The notes: generated by a model not told the origin, from the letters alone. 64,000 nucleotides of DNA from Sepioteuthis lessoniana (GCA_963585895.1 OY757912.1:83794131-83858130), one strand, 5' to 3'. Positions 21,649-33,190 are shown, numbered from the stretch's first letter. Made by a program: numbers and translations.

Positions 21649-22215
21649 CCAGCCAGCTAGAGCTGTTGCATCTCTGCAGAGGAGTAAGACCCCCCGACCC
21701 CATGAGTGTCCTGGATATGACATTAAACAATCTGATGGTGAGGTTTCAGTAATGCTGGAGCTTTGTGGAATGTGTAGTACCTCTTCATTGCCATTGCTCC
21801 CAGATCCACTCTGGCATGGTGTGGTAGCACCTGATAGGGTCCTATCTATCGGTCAAATGGAACAAACTGTGTGCAAAAAAATCACTAATGTTAAATTGTC
21901 ACTGTTATATAACAATACTTGAAACCATTTAACTGTGTGTAAAAGGAAAAAAAAAAAAAAAAAAGAGCTCAGGCTCATTTAAGGATGTTATCTATAAAAT
22001 GTTTACAAATCATATGTATATTTAATATATATGTGTAAACAGGATTTGACATTAGATAACCTACTATGATTAATATGCTCTAAAACCAAACCAAACCAAA
22101 CCATTTAATTGTATGCAAACAAATGAGCTCTGGCTTATTTAAAATGTATTTGTTTAAAAATCTTTGGTTTAATATACGTATAAACAGAATTTGGTATTAA
22201 ATAACCTATAAAGGT
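21649..22215 (+). mobile_element. SINE-C copy with duplicated tail
   Basis: 'agccagctagagctgttgca', 'gagtgtcctggatatgacat', 'ccactctggcatggtgtggt' and 'cctatctatcggtcaaatgg', then poly-A (21946-21964), a first tail 'acaggatttgacattagata' with a (CCAAA)n run, and a second, similar tail up to 22215. Confidence 0.8.
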
Positions 22216-22221
22216 TGACAA

Positions 22222-22500
22222 CTCAACCAACCAAGGTCACTCTTTAAGTGGAGTACAGCTGGTTCGAATTTCAAGTTTCCCTTCTAGACTAGTTGTTTTA
22301 CCAAGAATAAAGAATCTTGTCTGCTCTACTATTTACTCATAGCTGGAGGGAGAACAGATAGGTTCATGCCTTTCCTAGGAGCATTAATGCAAAGTGAAAC
22401 ACAAACAGTTTTGTCCATGATTTGAATTTGGATTGACAAAAGTGGTTTGCCCAAGTGTTCATTCACCCACTTTTCACTGTTGGTTATCATGGTATGACAG
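22222..22500 (-). mobile_element. SINE-A copy, reverse, near full length
   Basis: 'ggtcactctttaagtggagt', 'cccttctagactagttgttt', 'actatttactcatagctgga' and 'catgatttgaatttggat' are the reversed landmarks from 3' end to B box. Confidence 0.75.
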
Positions 22501-22521
22501 TGATAAGTTATTTTGTTAAAA

Positions 22522-22762
22522 GAGGAGCCCTTGGCATACTGACTAACATGTTGGACTGCAACGTTGTAATAACCTTGTTCAAACTCTGATCATTATTATG
22601 TTCACTTTCAATTAATAGCTTTGGAAAAGGAATGAACTCCCTTATTCCCCCAGCTTATGGTTAAATAGTACCACTACAGTCCTTCTACAAGGATGGTTTT
22701 GGTATTAAATAACTCATGAAGGTTGATATGCCATTAAATAAAGAAACCAAACTTAAACCAAA
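22522..22762 (+). mobile_element. SINE-B copy, full length
   Basis: Head 'gaggagcccttggcatactg', 'acatgttggactgcaacgtt', core 'ttggaaaaggaatgaactcc' and 'ttaaatagtaccactacagt', tail 'ggtattaaataactcatgaa' and 'ggttgatatgccattaaata'. Confidence 0.8.
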
Positions 22763-22793
22763 CCATTCTATCAAGATATCTGGTAATGAACAG

Positions 22794-22861
22794 GGCACAG
22801 GGAAGACTTTTCAGACTGTTTAGAAAAGTAGAAGAGACACTAGGATAATTAGTGAGGTCAT
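22794..22861 (+). repeat. 68-bp direct repeat, left copy
   Basis: It starts ggcacagggaagacttt and ends gaggtcat. It matches 23530-23597 base for base in length with six differences that I count. The pair brackets a LINE-H fragment. Confidence 0.85.
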
Positions 22862-23529
22862 TGTTGATATTTTCATAAAGCTCAGTAGCTATGAGTCAGT
22901 ACTCATTTGTGTAAAAGCGATGAGTTACAAGTTGAAGTGAGATTATATGAACATCAGGGCATTCTATTATTTGCAAGTGGCTAAGTCCATTCTCTGGATA
23001 GTGATTAGTTGCTGGACCAGTGAATGGGTATATTAGTATATATATATATCATCATCATCATCATGTCGTGCCACTAGCATGGATATTCCTGACCATCTCT
23101 TGCCATCTCGTTCATCGCCTCTGGCAGGTCTTCAGGGCTACATTCTGTATCCTCACATAGCTGCTGAATGTATGTTTGTGCTGGTCATCCTGCTTTTGCC
23201 TGGCCATATGTGGGGGTCCATAAGAGTACATCACTTATGAGCTCATCCCTGCTTCTCCAGCAGTGTCCTGCATGTCTAGTTCATCTAACTTGGATAGTAT
23301 AGTTGGTGTCTTGTGGGGTGTTGCTGCCAGGACTTGTTCAAGATTGCTCGCAGGATTTGGCTTGCTTCAGTCATGTAAAGGGCTTGGTATTGAGTTACCA
23401 CTCATTTTATTTTTTGTCTGCCAGCTGGATGCGAGCTAGGACTTCTGAGCCAGCAAGTGTTTTTATTATTGTTGTTTATTTTATATGTTAGAGCAGTGAC
23501 TTCTACAGTCATAGGGAGAGTATTTTGAT
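22862..23529 (-). mobile_element. LINE-H copy, 5'-truncated, 3' part and 3' UTR
   Basis: The minus strand from about 23395 down to 23060 carries, with few breaks, the family C-terminus: LNKSW/HPTR-like start, RHAGHCWRSRDELISDVLLW region, a PTYGQAKAG-like stretch, CEDTEC.PEDLPEAMNE and the terminal 'MARDGQEYP'-like block ending in an (ATG)n/(ATC)n run at 23050-23064. The 3' region 22870-23040 resembles, in reverse, 50940-51110 beside another LINE-H copy. It is flanked by 68-bp direct repeats. Confidence 0.75.
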
Positions 23530-23597
23530 GGCACAGGGAAGACTTTTTGGATTGTTTAGAAAAGTAGAAGAGACACTAGGATAAGTAAAGAGGTCAT
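23530..23597 (+). repeat. 68-bp direct repeat, right copy
   Basis: Partner of 22794-22861 (about 91% identical by eye), starting ggcacagggaagacttt. Confidence 0.85.
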
Positions 23598-23799
23598 AAA
23601 GAGAGTATTTTGAAGCACCACTGTCTTAGGTAGGTTACTTTTTCATTGATATCAAATTACTGGCTCATTTCCAGACAGACACATTCTGTAAATTCTTATT
23701 AAGTCAAAAGAGAAATTGTCCATTATTTAGTCTTGCATAATTATACACACAAAAAATAAAGCTGTTTTGTTGGCTAGGCTTATAATATGCCAATTGTAT

Positions 23800-24390
23800 C
23801 TTCTGTCTAGAGGTAAGCCTCATCTAAAAAGTGGTGTCCTAGGTATGGTACTAGTTTTGGAACACTTTGGAGCATGGAGTCACCTTTCCATTGCCATTAC
23901 TCCCAGATCCATTTTGACCTAGAGTGGTTGTGTTTGTTAGGGTCCCATCTATGGGTCAAATAGATCTTTTTGAAATTTATTCATATTTGATAAAATTCTA
24001 AATACCACATAACTAAGTTATTTGCATTGAGAATAGTTACTTGAAGTTATAATTGTTTATTAAGCATTATTATTAGTTACTTGAAACCATGTAACTGGGC
24101 AAACAAATGACTATTATCCAATAGAAATAATTACTTGAAACCATATAATTGTGTATAAATTAGTTTTAGATTGGAATACTTAAAATCATACAATTGTGTG
24201 CAAAAAAACTCGCAAAAAACTACTAAAAAATGGGAATATCAATGTGGTTCCCTAACCTGCTGGCATAAAATGTAAATATGAATGCGGTTCCCTAACCTGC
24301 TGGCATAAAATATGAATATGGTTCCCTAACCTGCTAGCATAAAATAACTCTAGGTAGGTTGACATGCCATTAAGATCAATCAGCAAAAAA
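23800..24390 (+). mobile_element. SINE-C copy, diverged, with internal triplication
   Basis: 'gtaagcctcatct', 'ggtgtcctaggtatggtact', 'ttgccattactcccagatcc' and 'ggtcccatctatgggtcaaa' form the body. AT-rich 'acttgaaaccatataa' units follow, then a triplicated 'ggttccctaacctgctggca' block (24225-24345) and a tail 'ggttgacatgccattaag'. Confidence 0.7.
24225..24345 (+). repeat. Three-copy tandem repeat (about 35-43 bp)
   Basis: 'ggttccctaacctgctggca' plus 'taaaat' occurs at 24246, 24285 and 24319 with short variable spacers. Copies are nearly identical, so the duplication is recent relative to the surrounding SINE. Confidence 0.85.
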
Positions 24391-25009
24391 ATAAAGAAAA
24401 AATGACCAGTTTTTTATCATGTGAGTAGTTGGCAAAAATAACAGGTACCCTTAGTTTTTTACTGCAGATATTAAGATATACAGTTGCCCATTCCTTTATT
24501 AATATAATTGCAAGTTATTGATTAAAATGTGTAAAAAATAATTCCCTTTTTTGTAATAGACAATATGTTTTTTAAAACTTATATTCTATCTACTAATAAT
24601 TCTATCTTTACTGAGGTTTTCAAATGTTAGATGTTGGGTTCTGCTCTATCTTTTATAATCATCCACTGATAGTCATCTATTTTGGGGTTTTATTTCAAGG
24701 GATGAGTGAACCAAACAATACCAAAAATTTTATTACTTTGTAAGTGAACAATGCTGCAAGACTTGATTCTAACCAACAAAAAGCAGACAAAACATGTTTT
24801 CTTACTTCATCATGAAGTCTAGTTTCTTTGAATACAATGTTCACTTCATCACTCTCTCTTGCTCTCCCAAAAATCCATTCTATATGCTCTAATCAAATAT
24901 CACTCTTGTTTTGGACTGCTTCCAATAGTTGTTTTTTTCAAGACTGCAATCTCTTCACTTATGTACACACCAATTTAAGCATATTTGTAAGTGATAGTAA
25001 TATCACAGA

Positions 25010-25272
25010 CTGAAATACATACTTGCATGCAGATCACACTGTAAATGGCCACTTACGCAAAAAACACACAAAGCAGTGAGACCTTTTTGCTTCAGGGAAG
25101 TGCAGCACAAGTCACCACCCTGTAAATGATTAGGCAAGTTTTGAGCAATATGATAAGATATTATTTCAGTGTCTTCATTCTGAATTTTCTGAGCAGCTCC
25201 AGTAATTTTTAAGTCAAATTTGAAATAATGCCCCCAAATTGTCAGAATCTCAGAACTTGTATTTATTATCAT
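25010..25272 (-). pseudogene. Possible piggyBac-type transposase C-terminal Cys-rich remnant
   Basis: An 89-codon open frame on the minus strand ends with CC..LKQKG...LCVFC, then HLQCDLHASMYF. The spacing of Cys/His pairs and the closing C...H....YF resemble the Cys-rich tail of piggyBac-family transposases (RC..C...G.R..T...C..C...LC...CF..YH). No DDD catalytic region or terminal TTAA was found. It could be chance. Confidence 0.3.
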
Positions 25273-25519
25273 AACATCTGAATAGTATTAATACACCTTT
25301 ATTCAATAATGGTGGCAAATATCATCTTGTTATTCCATTATCTTTAAGTAACCAGCCAGGTCATATCCTGAGACCGAGAGTTGACATTCATGTAATACAG
25401 TGAATGACAGCTTGGGTATTATGTATATCCTTTATATACAAATGAAACTCAAGCAATCATATATATATATCTATATAAATTACTTGGGTGCCATTTGTTT
25501 ATAATAAGAATTTCCTCAA

Positions 25520-27310
25520 GATGTGTACAGTGTAATTGAGAGCAATTTTCTGCATTTCACATATGTTAAGCTGTCCAGGTATGCAGTTAATAAATTCACC
25601 AGTCTTCTTTTTGAGGAGTCTTAGTGCTCCAACAACTATTGGTATTGTTTTTACTTGTGACACTAAGAGTTTATTCGTGGGTGTCCCATTAGCCGGAAAT
25701 AATAATGAAACATTCTGTATATATACAGGTGCATTTTGGGTCCAAGCAGTCAGACTTAGTTTGGGTTTGAGGAAAGTTGATTAGGCTGGGACAAAGAAAC
25801 AACGAACAGCGACATTACCAGCCGGACCCAGTTAGTTAAGATAATCTTTTGCCAGCTGAAACTCAAACTAGAATTAATTATCCACAAAGTGTTACATGCT
25901 CCCCATCCTCCCTTGATGTTTTAACCACAAGTTGTTGTTGTGTTTTTGTTCTTTTCCCTGTGAACCTGCTTCTCGCTTGATCTGGCCACACATAAGTTCT
26001 CAACATGTACTTAGTAACTTATGCAACGAGTTGCAGAAGCGGGTATTATCACATACTTTCAGTTGTCACAATTTGCTAATTTCCACTTTTGCATCTTTTG
26101 GAATTTGGAAAAATTCAAATTCAAATGTTTTTGATCAGCTGGAACAGACATATCAACCAATATGCATGTTTTATCGTTAAAACAATTCATTATAATATCT
26201 GGTCTCACAAAGTTTGATATACCATTTAACAAAGAAACTGAACCAATAATGTCTGGTCTTTTGGAATTTATATTGTTGTCCGTGTTTACTTGGAAAGCCC
26301 ATAAGCTCATAACTTTTTTTATCTTTTTGCCTATTTCAGGATAGCACTTATACGATTTCTTAATATATGGAGCATTTTAGTGTTTGTGTGGATGTGTGTA
26401 ATGCATAATAGTTATTGTCATAGGAAATGGATATAAAAAACTGAGTTCAAATCCTGAATGAGGAAGTTTGTGTTCTGCTTTACATCAGTGCCCTTGGGAA
26501 AGGTATGAATCCTCTTCCTCTCCAGTTATGGATAAATAGTCAGGCAGGCTGGGATCTTTAGCCTTGGTGAGAAAACCAGTCTAGGAGAAGGAATAACTCT
26601 GAATTCAAAACCGGAGGTGAGGCATGGGACTAGTAACTCTATCCCCATAGAAACTTACATGATTGCACAAGAAAACAGCAGATTGCTGATGTCCCCACAA
26701 TACCTTCATGATAGAAATGGTTAGAAGAAAGAGTAAGCAAGATGTGTTTGTCAATGGCCCAGTGAAGGTATTGTCCAATGTCACAGTTTATATTCATATG
26801 CTGTGGGGACAAAGAATCCTGCTATAATATAGATAATTTTAAAAAAAATTGTATCATCTCATTTTCTGCATTTAGGGTCAGCACTATTTTTAGGTATGTT
26901 TCTTCGGTAGTTTTTTGTAAAAAGAATTTGAGCTTTGGGTGAGATTGGAATATCCTATTTTGGCTTTAACCTTGAGCTTCTCAACCATTGATGGATTTTC
27001 TTTTGGCTAATATCCTCTGCTCTGATAAAAGTTGGATATTGGTCATGAGGAAGTTTTTTTTTTTTTTTTTTTTTTTTTGATTTTGATACCTTCCTGTTTG
27101 GCTTTGTTCTTCACTTCACTTGTTTTGGTTGGTGGGTCAGCCTCCATATCATTTTCATCTTGGGATTTTAGTACTCTTTTATATTTGCCTCTTTGGTAAT
27201 TGAGTATAATTTTTTTTACTATTTTTATGTTCTTTCTCTAAGTTCATTATCCAGTCTATATCATTCTGAATGAAAGTTTTGGTTAGGATAGTTCTTTTTC
27301 TTTATTTATA
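25520..27310 (-). mobile_element. LINE-R copy (R2/NeSL-like), long but interrupted
   Basis: Read 5' to 3' on the minus strand, one order of parts is kept over 1.8 kb. At 27220-26880 are GKYKRVLKSQDEN, then HDQYPTFIRAEDISQKKIHQ and WLRSSRLKPK, then KNYRRNIPKNSADPKCR (start of the C-terminal zinc/endonuclease linker). Next comes a forward SINE-A insertion (26395-26640). At 26310-26060 are RPDIIMNCFNDKTCILVDMS and VPADQ. After an unassigned 25690-26045 segment, 25670-25530 holds the GALRLLKKK and IPGQLNICEMQKIAL end. This matches the module order of R2/NeSL-type non-LTR elements. It is broken by stops, a (T)n run at 27054-27078 and insertions. Confidence 0.65.
26395..26640 (+). mobile_element. 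SINE-A copy nested in LINE-R
   Basis: Head 'gtaatgcataatagttattg', 'cataggaaatgga', B box 'gagttcaaatcctg', core 'gcccttgggaaaggtatgaa', 'ccagttatggataaatagtc', then 'accagtctaggagaagga' and 'aactctgaattcaaa'. It interrupts the LINE-R copy between its zinc/linker and RPDI blocks. Confidence 0.8.
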
Positions 27311-27319
27311 ATGTTTACT

Positions 27320-27475
27320 CTTTGTGGGTAGTAGTAATGCCTGTTAGGGTCCTATCTATGGATCTAATAGATTTGTTGGTAAATTCTGAATACTAGAGAG
27401 GAATATTTGAAACAAATTGTTTGTATTGAGAATAGTTATTTGGTGTTATGATTGTTTATAAAGGATTATTTTCTA
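27320..27475 (+). mobile_element. SINE-C fragment
   Basis: 'gtgggtagtagtaatgcctg' and 'ttagggtcctatctatggat' are the middle of SINE-C, followed by its AT-rich 3' part. Confidence 0.55.
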
Positions 27476-28050
27476 AGTTTTTCACACCAGTTCTAACAGA
27501 TAGTTTTTCACTGGAATCTGAGTGACCGCAAGTCTCCTTAGTTCTCCAGGACTCTTCTAAGTATCCTTGTCAATTTTAGTAGTTCTATGGTCTAGATGCT
27601 CTCAATTCTTCCTCTAATCTCCAGTTCATCCAGTTTCTTTTCCAGGTTCTTGGAAACTCTTCCAAAGGCTCCAATTATAATTGGTATCACTGTCACCTTC
27701 ATGTTCCAAAACTTTTTTCAGTTCTCTAGCAAGGTTCAGGTATTTGTCCATCTTTTCACCTTCCTTCACTTTCACTCTGTGGTATATTGGCATGGCAAAA
27801 TTCATGAGATGAAAAGTTAAAACTAGTTCTAGTCTTCTGGCCTGGATTGGGTGATCTGTTTGTATCTCAAAGTCTCAGAGAATTTTACACATTTCCCTTT
27901 CAAGAACAGATTTTGGTTTGTGCATATACAATTTATTAGCATGGTGAAATTTCAGTTTCTTGTACAATTCCTAGCGGATCACTTTCCCTACTCACTTGTG
28001 CCAGTTTACCACATTCATTAACTGTTTCACCTCTATCGTCACATTTCCCA
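27476..28050 (-). mobile_element. LINE-R copy, 3' part
   Basis: The minus strand from about 28020 reads a KVIR.ELYKKLKFHHANKLY block, then MHKPKSVLEREMCKIL, the ETQTDHPIQARRL region, a VKVKEGEKMDKYLNLARELK block and the GAFGRVSKNLEKKLDEL end, followed by the 3' UTR that reads 'agtgaaaaactatctgttag'. Adjacent SINE-C copies lie on both sides. Frameshifts separate the blocks. Confidence 0.75.
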
Positions 28051-28054
28051 ATTG

Positions 28055-28715
28055 TTTGGGGCTGTAGAATACACCAACTGCACTTCTGCAGAGAGGTAAG
28101 ACTCTCCCAATGAGTGTCCAGGATATGACATTAAACAATCTGATAGTGAGGTTCCATTGATACTGGAGCTTTTGGGAATGTGGAGCACCCCTTCATTGCC
28201 TTTGCTCCCAGGTCCACTCTGGCCTGGAATGGTAGCACCTGATAGAGACCTATCTATGTGTTAAATAGAACTAAACTGTGTACATATGTTAAACTGAATT
28301 TTCTGAAATTTAATTTGACGTTAAATGACCCGAAAAAGGGTTGATACTCCATGAAAAAACAACCAAACTAGCAAATAAGCAAATAAAATTATTCATGTTA
28401 GATAGGAATAGTTTAGGGCATTTAACTGAGAAAACTAAGTTTTTGTCCACAAATCATATATCTAATGTATATATACAAACAGGATTTGGCATTAAATAAC
28501 CTACAAAGGTTGATACACCATACAACAAAACCAACCAACCTAAACTGAATAACTTAATAATAGAAATGTGTTTGAACATTAAACTGTGTACTCATGCTAA
28601 ACTGAATTGTTTGAAATAAAACTGTTTATTTGTATAAAAATGGATTTGGCATTAGATAACCTGCAAAGGTTGATATGCCATAAAACCCAAACAAACAACG
28701 ATCAATCATCCCATA
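28055..28715 (+). mobile_element. SINE-C copy, full length with duplicated tail
   Basis: 'ggggctgtagaatacaccaa', 'agaggtaagactctccc', 'gtccactctggcctggaatg' and 'agacctatctatgtgttaaa', then the first tail ending 'caaccaacc' (28535-28543), further 'ctgaataacttaataataga' units and a second tail 'ggatttggcattagataacc' ending near 28700. Confidence 0.8.
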
Positions 28716-28934
28716 ACCTACAATTGCTATTTTCCTGTGTGTTATGAATTTTTCCTTTATTATAATTAGTTCTTATGGCATTATTTTGTGCTGCTATTAA
28801 AATGATTTAGTTTCTCTCTTATAATCATTTCTATATCATCTCATGTGCAAAATCCTTAGTTTTTCACTCTAAGTATTCATTTAGTTGGTTTTCTTCCAAT
28901 TTTTATTTTCTAGAGTGTTGTTATTATTATCATT

Positions 28935-29265
28935 ATACTCTTTTGAGAGTTTTTCATATATGCATTGGCTAATGGTTTTTCACTGGAGTTTTAGTGACAG
29001 CATGTCTCCTTGACTCTTCTCAGTGTTCTGGCTAATCTAAATAATGCTGTAATCTGGATGGTCTCTATTTGTCCTCTGATTTCTAAGTCTTCCAGTCCAT
29101 TTACCAAGCCTTTGGGCATTGTTTCAAGTGCAGAAATTACAATTGGTATCACCATCACATTCCATTGTTTTTTTAGTTCTCTGGCAAGGTCTATGTACTT
29201 ATCTCTCTTTTTGTTTTCTTTTATTTTTACTCTGTGGTCTGGTAGGTTCTCTTTGTTGTTTTTGT
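28935..29265 (-). mobile_element. LINE-R copy, 3' end
   Basis: The minus strand reads TDHRVKIKENKKRDKYIDLA, RELKKQWNVMV, IPIVISALETMPKGLVNGLE and the closing SEDKQRPSRLQHYLD-type block, then a 3' UTR 'aaaaaccattagccaatgc'. The frame changes at least once. Confidence 0.75.
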
Positions 29266-29924
29266 TATTATCATTATAATGAGTAGAGGAGGAACCATAG
29301 ATTGATTTTAGGTATGTATATGAAATAAGATATTAGACATTATTATTTTGTATATGGGTATTAGTTTAATGTTAGATTCCTCAATATTTCCCTGAGAAAA
29401 TTTCTGACCTCTACTAATCTTAATGTTACCCAGGGAATGAATTCTGTGTATTCACATTAGAACTTTTTTTGGAATTGTTTTAATCCTTAAAAGTAATGAA
29501 AAATTATATGTTGCTAAAAGTAATATTTTATTTGTTCGATTTTCTCTTGAAAATGTAATATTGTATTGAATCAAAACGATTCTCATATGCAAGTTTAGGA
29601 AATAATAAATTTTAGGGGGTATCCCCCCCCCGCAAAAAAACAGAATTCAAATATTGTGTGTATTGTTGCACATTGCTCTGCTTTTTGTTACAAGTTGACA
29701 CTGTTTTCAACTATTCTGTCATGTGTTTCTGGATTAATTGATTTATTTTCTGTGGCTTTTTCTTGTGGCATTTACAAGCATGTTTAGCTATTTTCATGAT
29801 GGCTGATAAAAAAAGAATCAACAGGAAGTGTTTTGTTTTCTTTTTGTGAAAACCTACTGTAATGCTTAGAAACTAGGTAAAATACAAACACAGGTGTACA
29901 AATGGTATTCACGTTTTAGATGGG

Positions 29925-30345
29925 GTGCAGTATGTATTTATCCAACTCCCTTGCACAAGCAGGATGTGGTAAAGGTGGTGCAATATCACTTGTAGTTCAG
30001 CTATGATCTGGCTGATCTTTCATCAAGTCAAATGATGAAAAACTTGAAAATATTTGTCACATAATGAAAATTATTATTGGGGTATCTGAAGTGATAGATT
30101 TGTCTTATAGTTCAAATTAGTGATTATTAACTTACATGAGGCATACTTAGCCTCATAGGAAATGGAACTGACCATCTGAGTTCAAATCCTAGATAAGGCT
30201 GGGTAAGTTAATGTTCAAAGGAAAGGCATGAATCTATCTCAGACTGCCTTGTTTAGGAAAATTCTGAATTCAAACTAGTTTTACTCTGCTTAAAATTTTT
30301 TTTCACATCCTGCCTGTGGCAGAGAGGTTTGGTAAATACATACAT
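29925..30345 (+). mobile_element. SINE-A pieces
   Basis: 29930-29965 is a reversed 3' end ('atccaactcccttgcacaag', 'caggatgtgg'). 30130-30345 is a forward copy with 'cataggaaatggaactgacc', B box 'gagttcaaatcctag', 'aaaggcatgaatctatctca' and the end 'cacatcctgcctgtggcaga'. Its core is partly deleted. Confidence 0.65.
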
Positions 30346-30675
30346 GAAATATGTTTCCTTAAAATGTATAACTTTTTTCTTATTTTTAATGAGGATTAAA
30401 AAAGAAACATCCGTTTGAATGTTTACCATGATTTGAGGTAACAATTTCAAAATGGCAGTTTTTTTTCCAAGGTTATGACTAGAGATAAGAAAATAATTTC
30501 ATTTATTTTAGTACCCTCTCATTAATGATAGCTACCCAGATAAATCATTGCTGGTTTTCACAATCTTATTTTGAATTAAAAAGGGTGAGTTCATTGTTAT
30601 TTTATACTTTTTTGCTCTTATTTTCACTTTTTTTAGAATTTTTTTGTCTGGAGAAAATGTTTGCTTTATTTTCAT

Positions 30676-31075
30676 TTTATCTACAACAGTCTCCCTTATC
30701 CATAGTTTCACTTTCAGTTTCCCTGGAAATAAGTGGTTCATAGGTTTTAGTCATCAATAATAATAATAATAATCTTTATTTTATTTACAAGTCTCCCTTA
30801 TTCATAGTTTCACTTTCAGTTTCCCTGGAAATAAGCAGTTCATAGGTTTTAGTCATCAATAATAATAATAATAATAATAATCTTTATTTTAGTTACAAGT
30901 CTCCCTTATTCATAGTTTCACTTTCAGTTTTCCTGGAAATAAGCAGTTCATAGGTTTTACTCAATAATAATGATAATAATAATAATTTTTATTTTATTTA
31001 CAACAGTCTCTCTTATCCATAGTTTCACTTTCAGTTTCCCTGGAAATAAGTTCATAGGTTTTACTCAATAATAGT
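30676..31075 (+). repeat. Minisatellite, four units of about 105 bp
   Basis: 'agtctcccttatccatagtt' begins units at about 30690, 30791, 30898 and 31004 (spacing 101-107). Each continues 'tcactttcagtttccctgga', 'aataagcagttcataggttt' and an (AAT)n run of differing length. Length differences between units come mainly from the (AAT)n part. Confidence 0.9.
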
Positions 31076-32652
31076 CCCAAGCTCCAAGAGGAGTGATGCT
31101 GACATTTCAGGTATGTGAAAACATATATGTCAAAATAAAAAATGTCAAACCCCTGCAAAAAAATGCTGAACATTTTGTACAAATTTTCAAATCAACCTAA
31201 AAAAAAACAGATTTTTTTCCCAAATGCAAAACAGCAGTGAATCCAACTTAAAAATTTTTTTGAAAGAGCCATTATCTCTTTTTTTATATTGTACTTGTCT
31301 TATTGTAATATAGAAAATAAAGGTTTTATTTTTACTTTAATGATGTAAACTTCATTCCTTTACAATTATCTTGTTTTTTTGATATTGCTCTTTTTGGTCA
31401 GTTTGGCCAGATGTACAACTATGTAATAGTACTGTTTCTATTTTAAGGTACAAAGTTGTATATCTTGAAAAAAAAAAGGTCACACAGTGCAGATGCTGAC
31501 CCCACAAAATTATCATTCAGTTGCTAATTGGACTGGAAATGACTTTATCATGGGTATTCATGGGCACAAGGAAACAGTTTATATAGGATTTGGTACACTA
31601 TGAATTTAAGCATCCACTGGATATCTTGGACCATATTCTCTGCAGATAAGGGAGTAATAATGTTTTTCATTTCCTTATTTATCTAGAACTCTGGTGTAAC
31701 TTTTGGATTATGTAGTTAGTCAGGTTCAATTAATACTTAAACAATTTCTACTATGGTATTTTTTTAATTGTATAGTTTGGAAGCCGACTTTTTTTTTTTT
31801 TTTTTGATTAAAAAAAATTATTTTGATATTTCTGAGTTTAATAGCTATTAAAGTCTACATTATTTTCATTTGTGAGGACAAGGTTTTGAGAAGAGTAGCT
31901 TTTTTTATTATTTTTATTATTTTTCTAACACAATGTTAGTATGTGACATAGTTTGAGTTTTGACTGCTATGGTCTTTCCTTTTTAAATTTTTAAACTTAA
32001 GTGAACATAATATTTAAGTATCAGTTCTAATTTTATATTCTAACACATTTAAATTATGCCAACTGATCTTGTTGGACAACTTCGGTTAGCACTAGACCAT
32101 GGAGTATGCAAAAAAAAAAAAAAAAAATAAGCAAACAACGGTGATGCCAATGTTACTGTTCCAACACACCATACAGTAAAATTGAAAGAAAATAAAAAGT
32201 GCATTAATAGTTATTTGGTAGAAGCAGTTTGTTAATAATCATTTCAAATTTATTAATTGATGAAACTTTTCTTTGGAATTTCTTTTCAAATTTTTGTTAC
32301 TTAAGACACATTATTTCAAGGGTTGATTAATTTGAGTTTTGAAAATAATGTGTCATTGCTAAAAACCAATCTTAAACAGTCTTTCAAAAATATGAAAACA
32401 AATGTACTCTTGATCATTCTTTTTTTGGTCAGGCCTAGAGCTTTTTAACATTCCCTCCTATAATATACATTTGATGTGAGTAAAAATTCTCAGCATTTTC
32501 CTTTTTGAAAATCAAAGACTAAATATGCTGTTAAAAACATTTCTTTTTTTTTTTTTTATAAGAATCTGTAAATGTTTGCACACACCTAACGTGTAGACAC
32601 ATACCTCTCTCTCTCTCACACACATATATATATATTGTATTATCTATAAATA

Positions 32653-32865
32653 AGTACACTTGTAACAATTTTTTGATAAAAAGTTAATTTTCTTTCAATT
32701 AGAAATACTAGGATTTTATCATTTTTAGTTAAACATCATATATTATCAAAACAGATATTATTAGGTATTATTTATTACCAAAATTGAAACTCTGTAATCA
32801 AAAATAAGATAGAACTTCTCCACAAACTAAAAGAAAATTGCATAAGTATATATAGGGGGTGTACT
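32653..32865. mobile_element. MITE of Tc1/mariner type, 213 bp
   Basis: It starts AGTACACTTGTAACAATTTTT and ends GTGTACT, flanked by TA on each side (32651-32652 and 32866-32867). A second, longer relative with the same ends is at 61926-62532. It has no coding capacity. The first ~200 bp to its right (32940-33190) look like an inverted relative of the same body. Confidence 0.7.
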
Positions 32866-32880
32866 TATTTTTGGACTGCT

Positions 32881-32881
32881 A

Positions 32882-32938
<57 letters not shown>
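32881..32938 (+). repeat. (CT)n(TA)n compound microsatellite
   Basis: A CT tract runs to about 32901, then a TA tract to 32938. Confidence 0.95.
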
Positions 32939-32939
<1 letters not shown>

Positions 32940-32941
<2 letters not shown>

Positions 32942-33190
32942 TGGTTAGAGAGTTACAAAAAATATGAATATGTAGCAGTCCAAAAATATATAGACCTCCT
33001 ATATGTTTATGCAACTGTATTTTTAGTTGCAGAGTTTCAATGCTGTAAAGTCTACTTATGAATAATACTTTATAATATATGTTTTGATTGTTACACTAGG
33101 AATGATGAAATCTTGGCATCTTTGGTTTAGAAGAAAATTAACTTTTTATAAAAAGAAATGTTTGTGGTGAACAATATTTATGAGCAATAC
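32940..33190. mobile_element. Inverted relative of the MITE body
   Basis: 'gcagtccaaaaatatata', 'gttgcagagtttcaatgctg', 'gaatgatgaaatcttggcat' and 'gaagaaaattaactttttat' are recognisable reverse complements of parts of 32655-32885. Another partial copy follows at 33415-33515 ('agagtttcagtgctgtagag', 'gaagaaaattaatag'). Confidence 0.55.

Noticed and set aside
26162..26344. Plus-strand 60-codon frame opposite LINE-R
   Set aside because: Antisense shadow of the LINE-R RPDI..DMSVPAD block.
30525..30582. Exon-like frame between TTTTAG and GTGAGT
   Set aside because: Only one frame (phase 1 from the acceptor) is open and it does not agree with METTL4 phase; the sequence resembles no METTL4 part and overlaps the start of a minisatellite unit.
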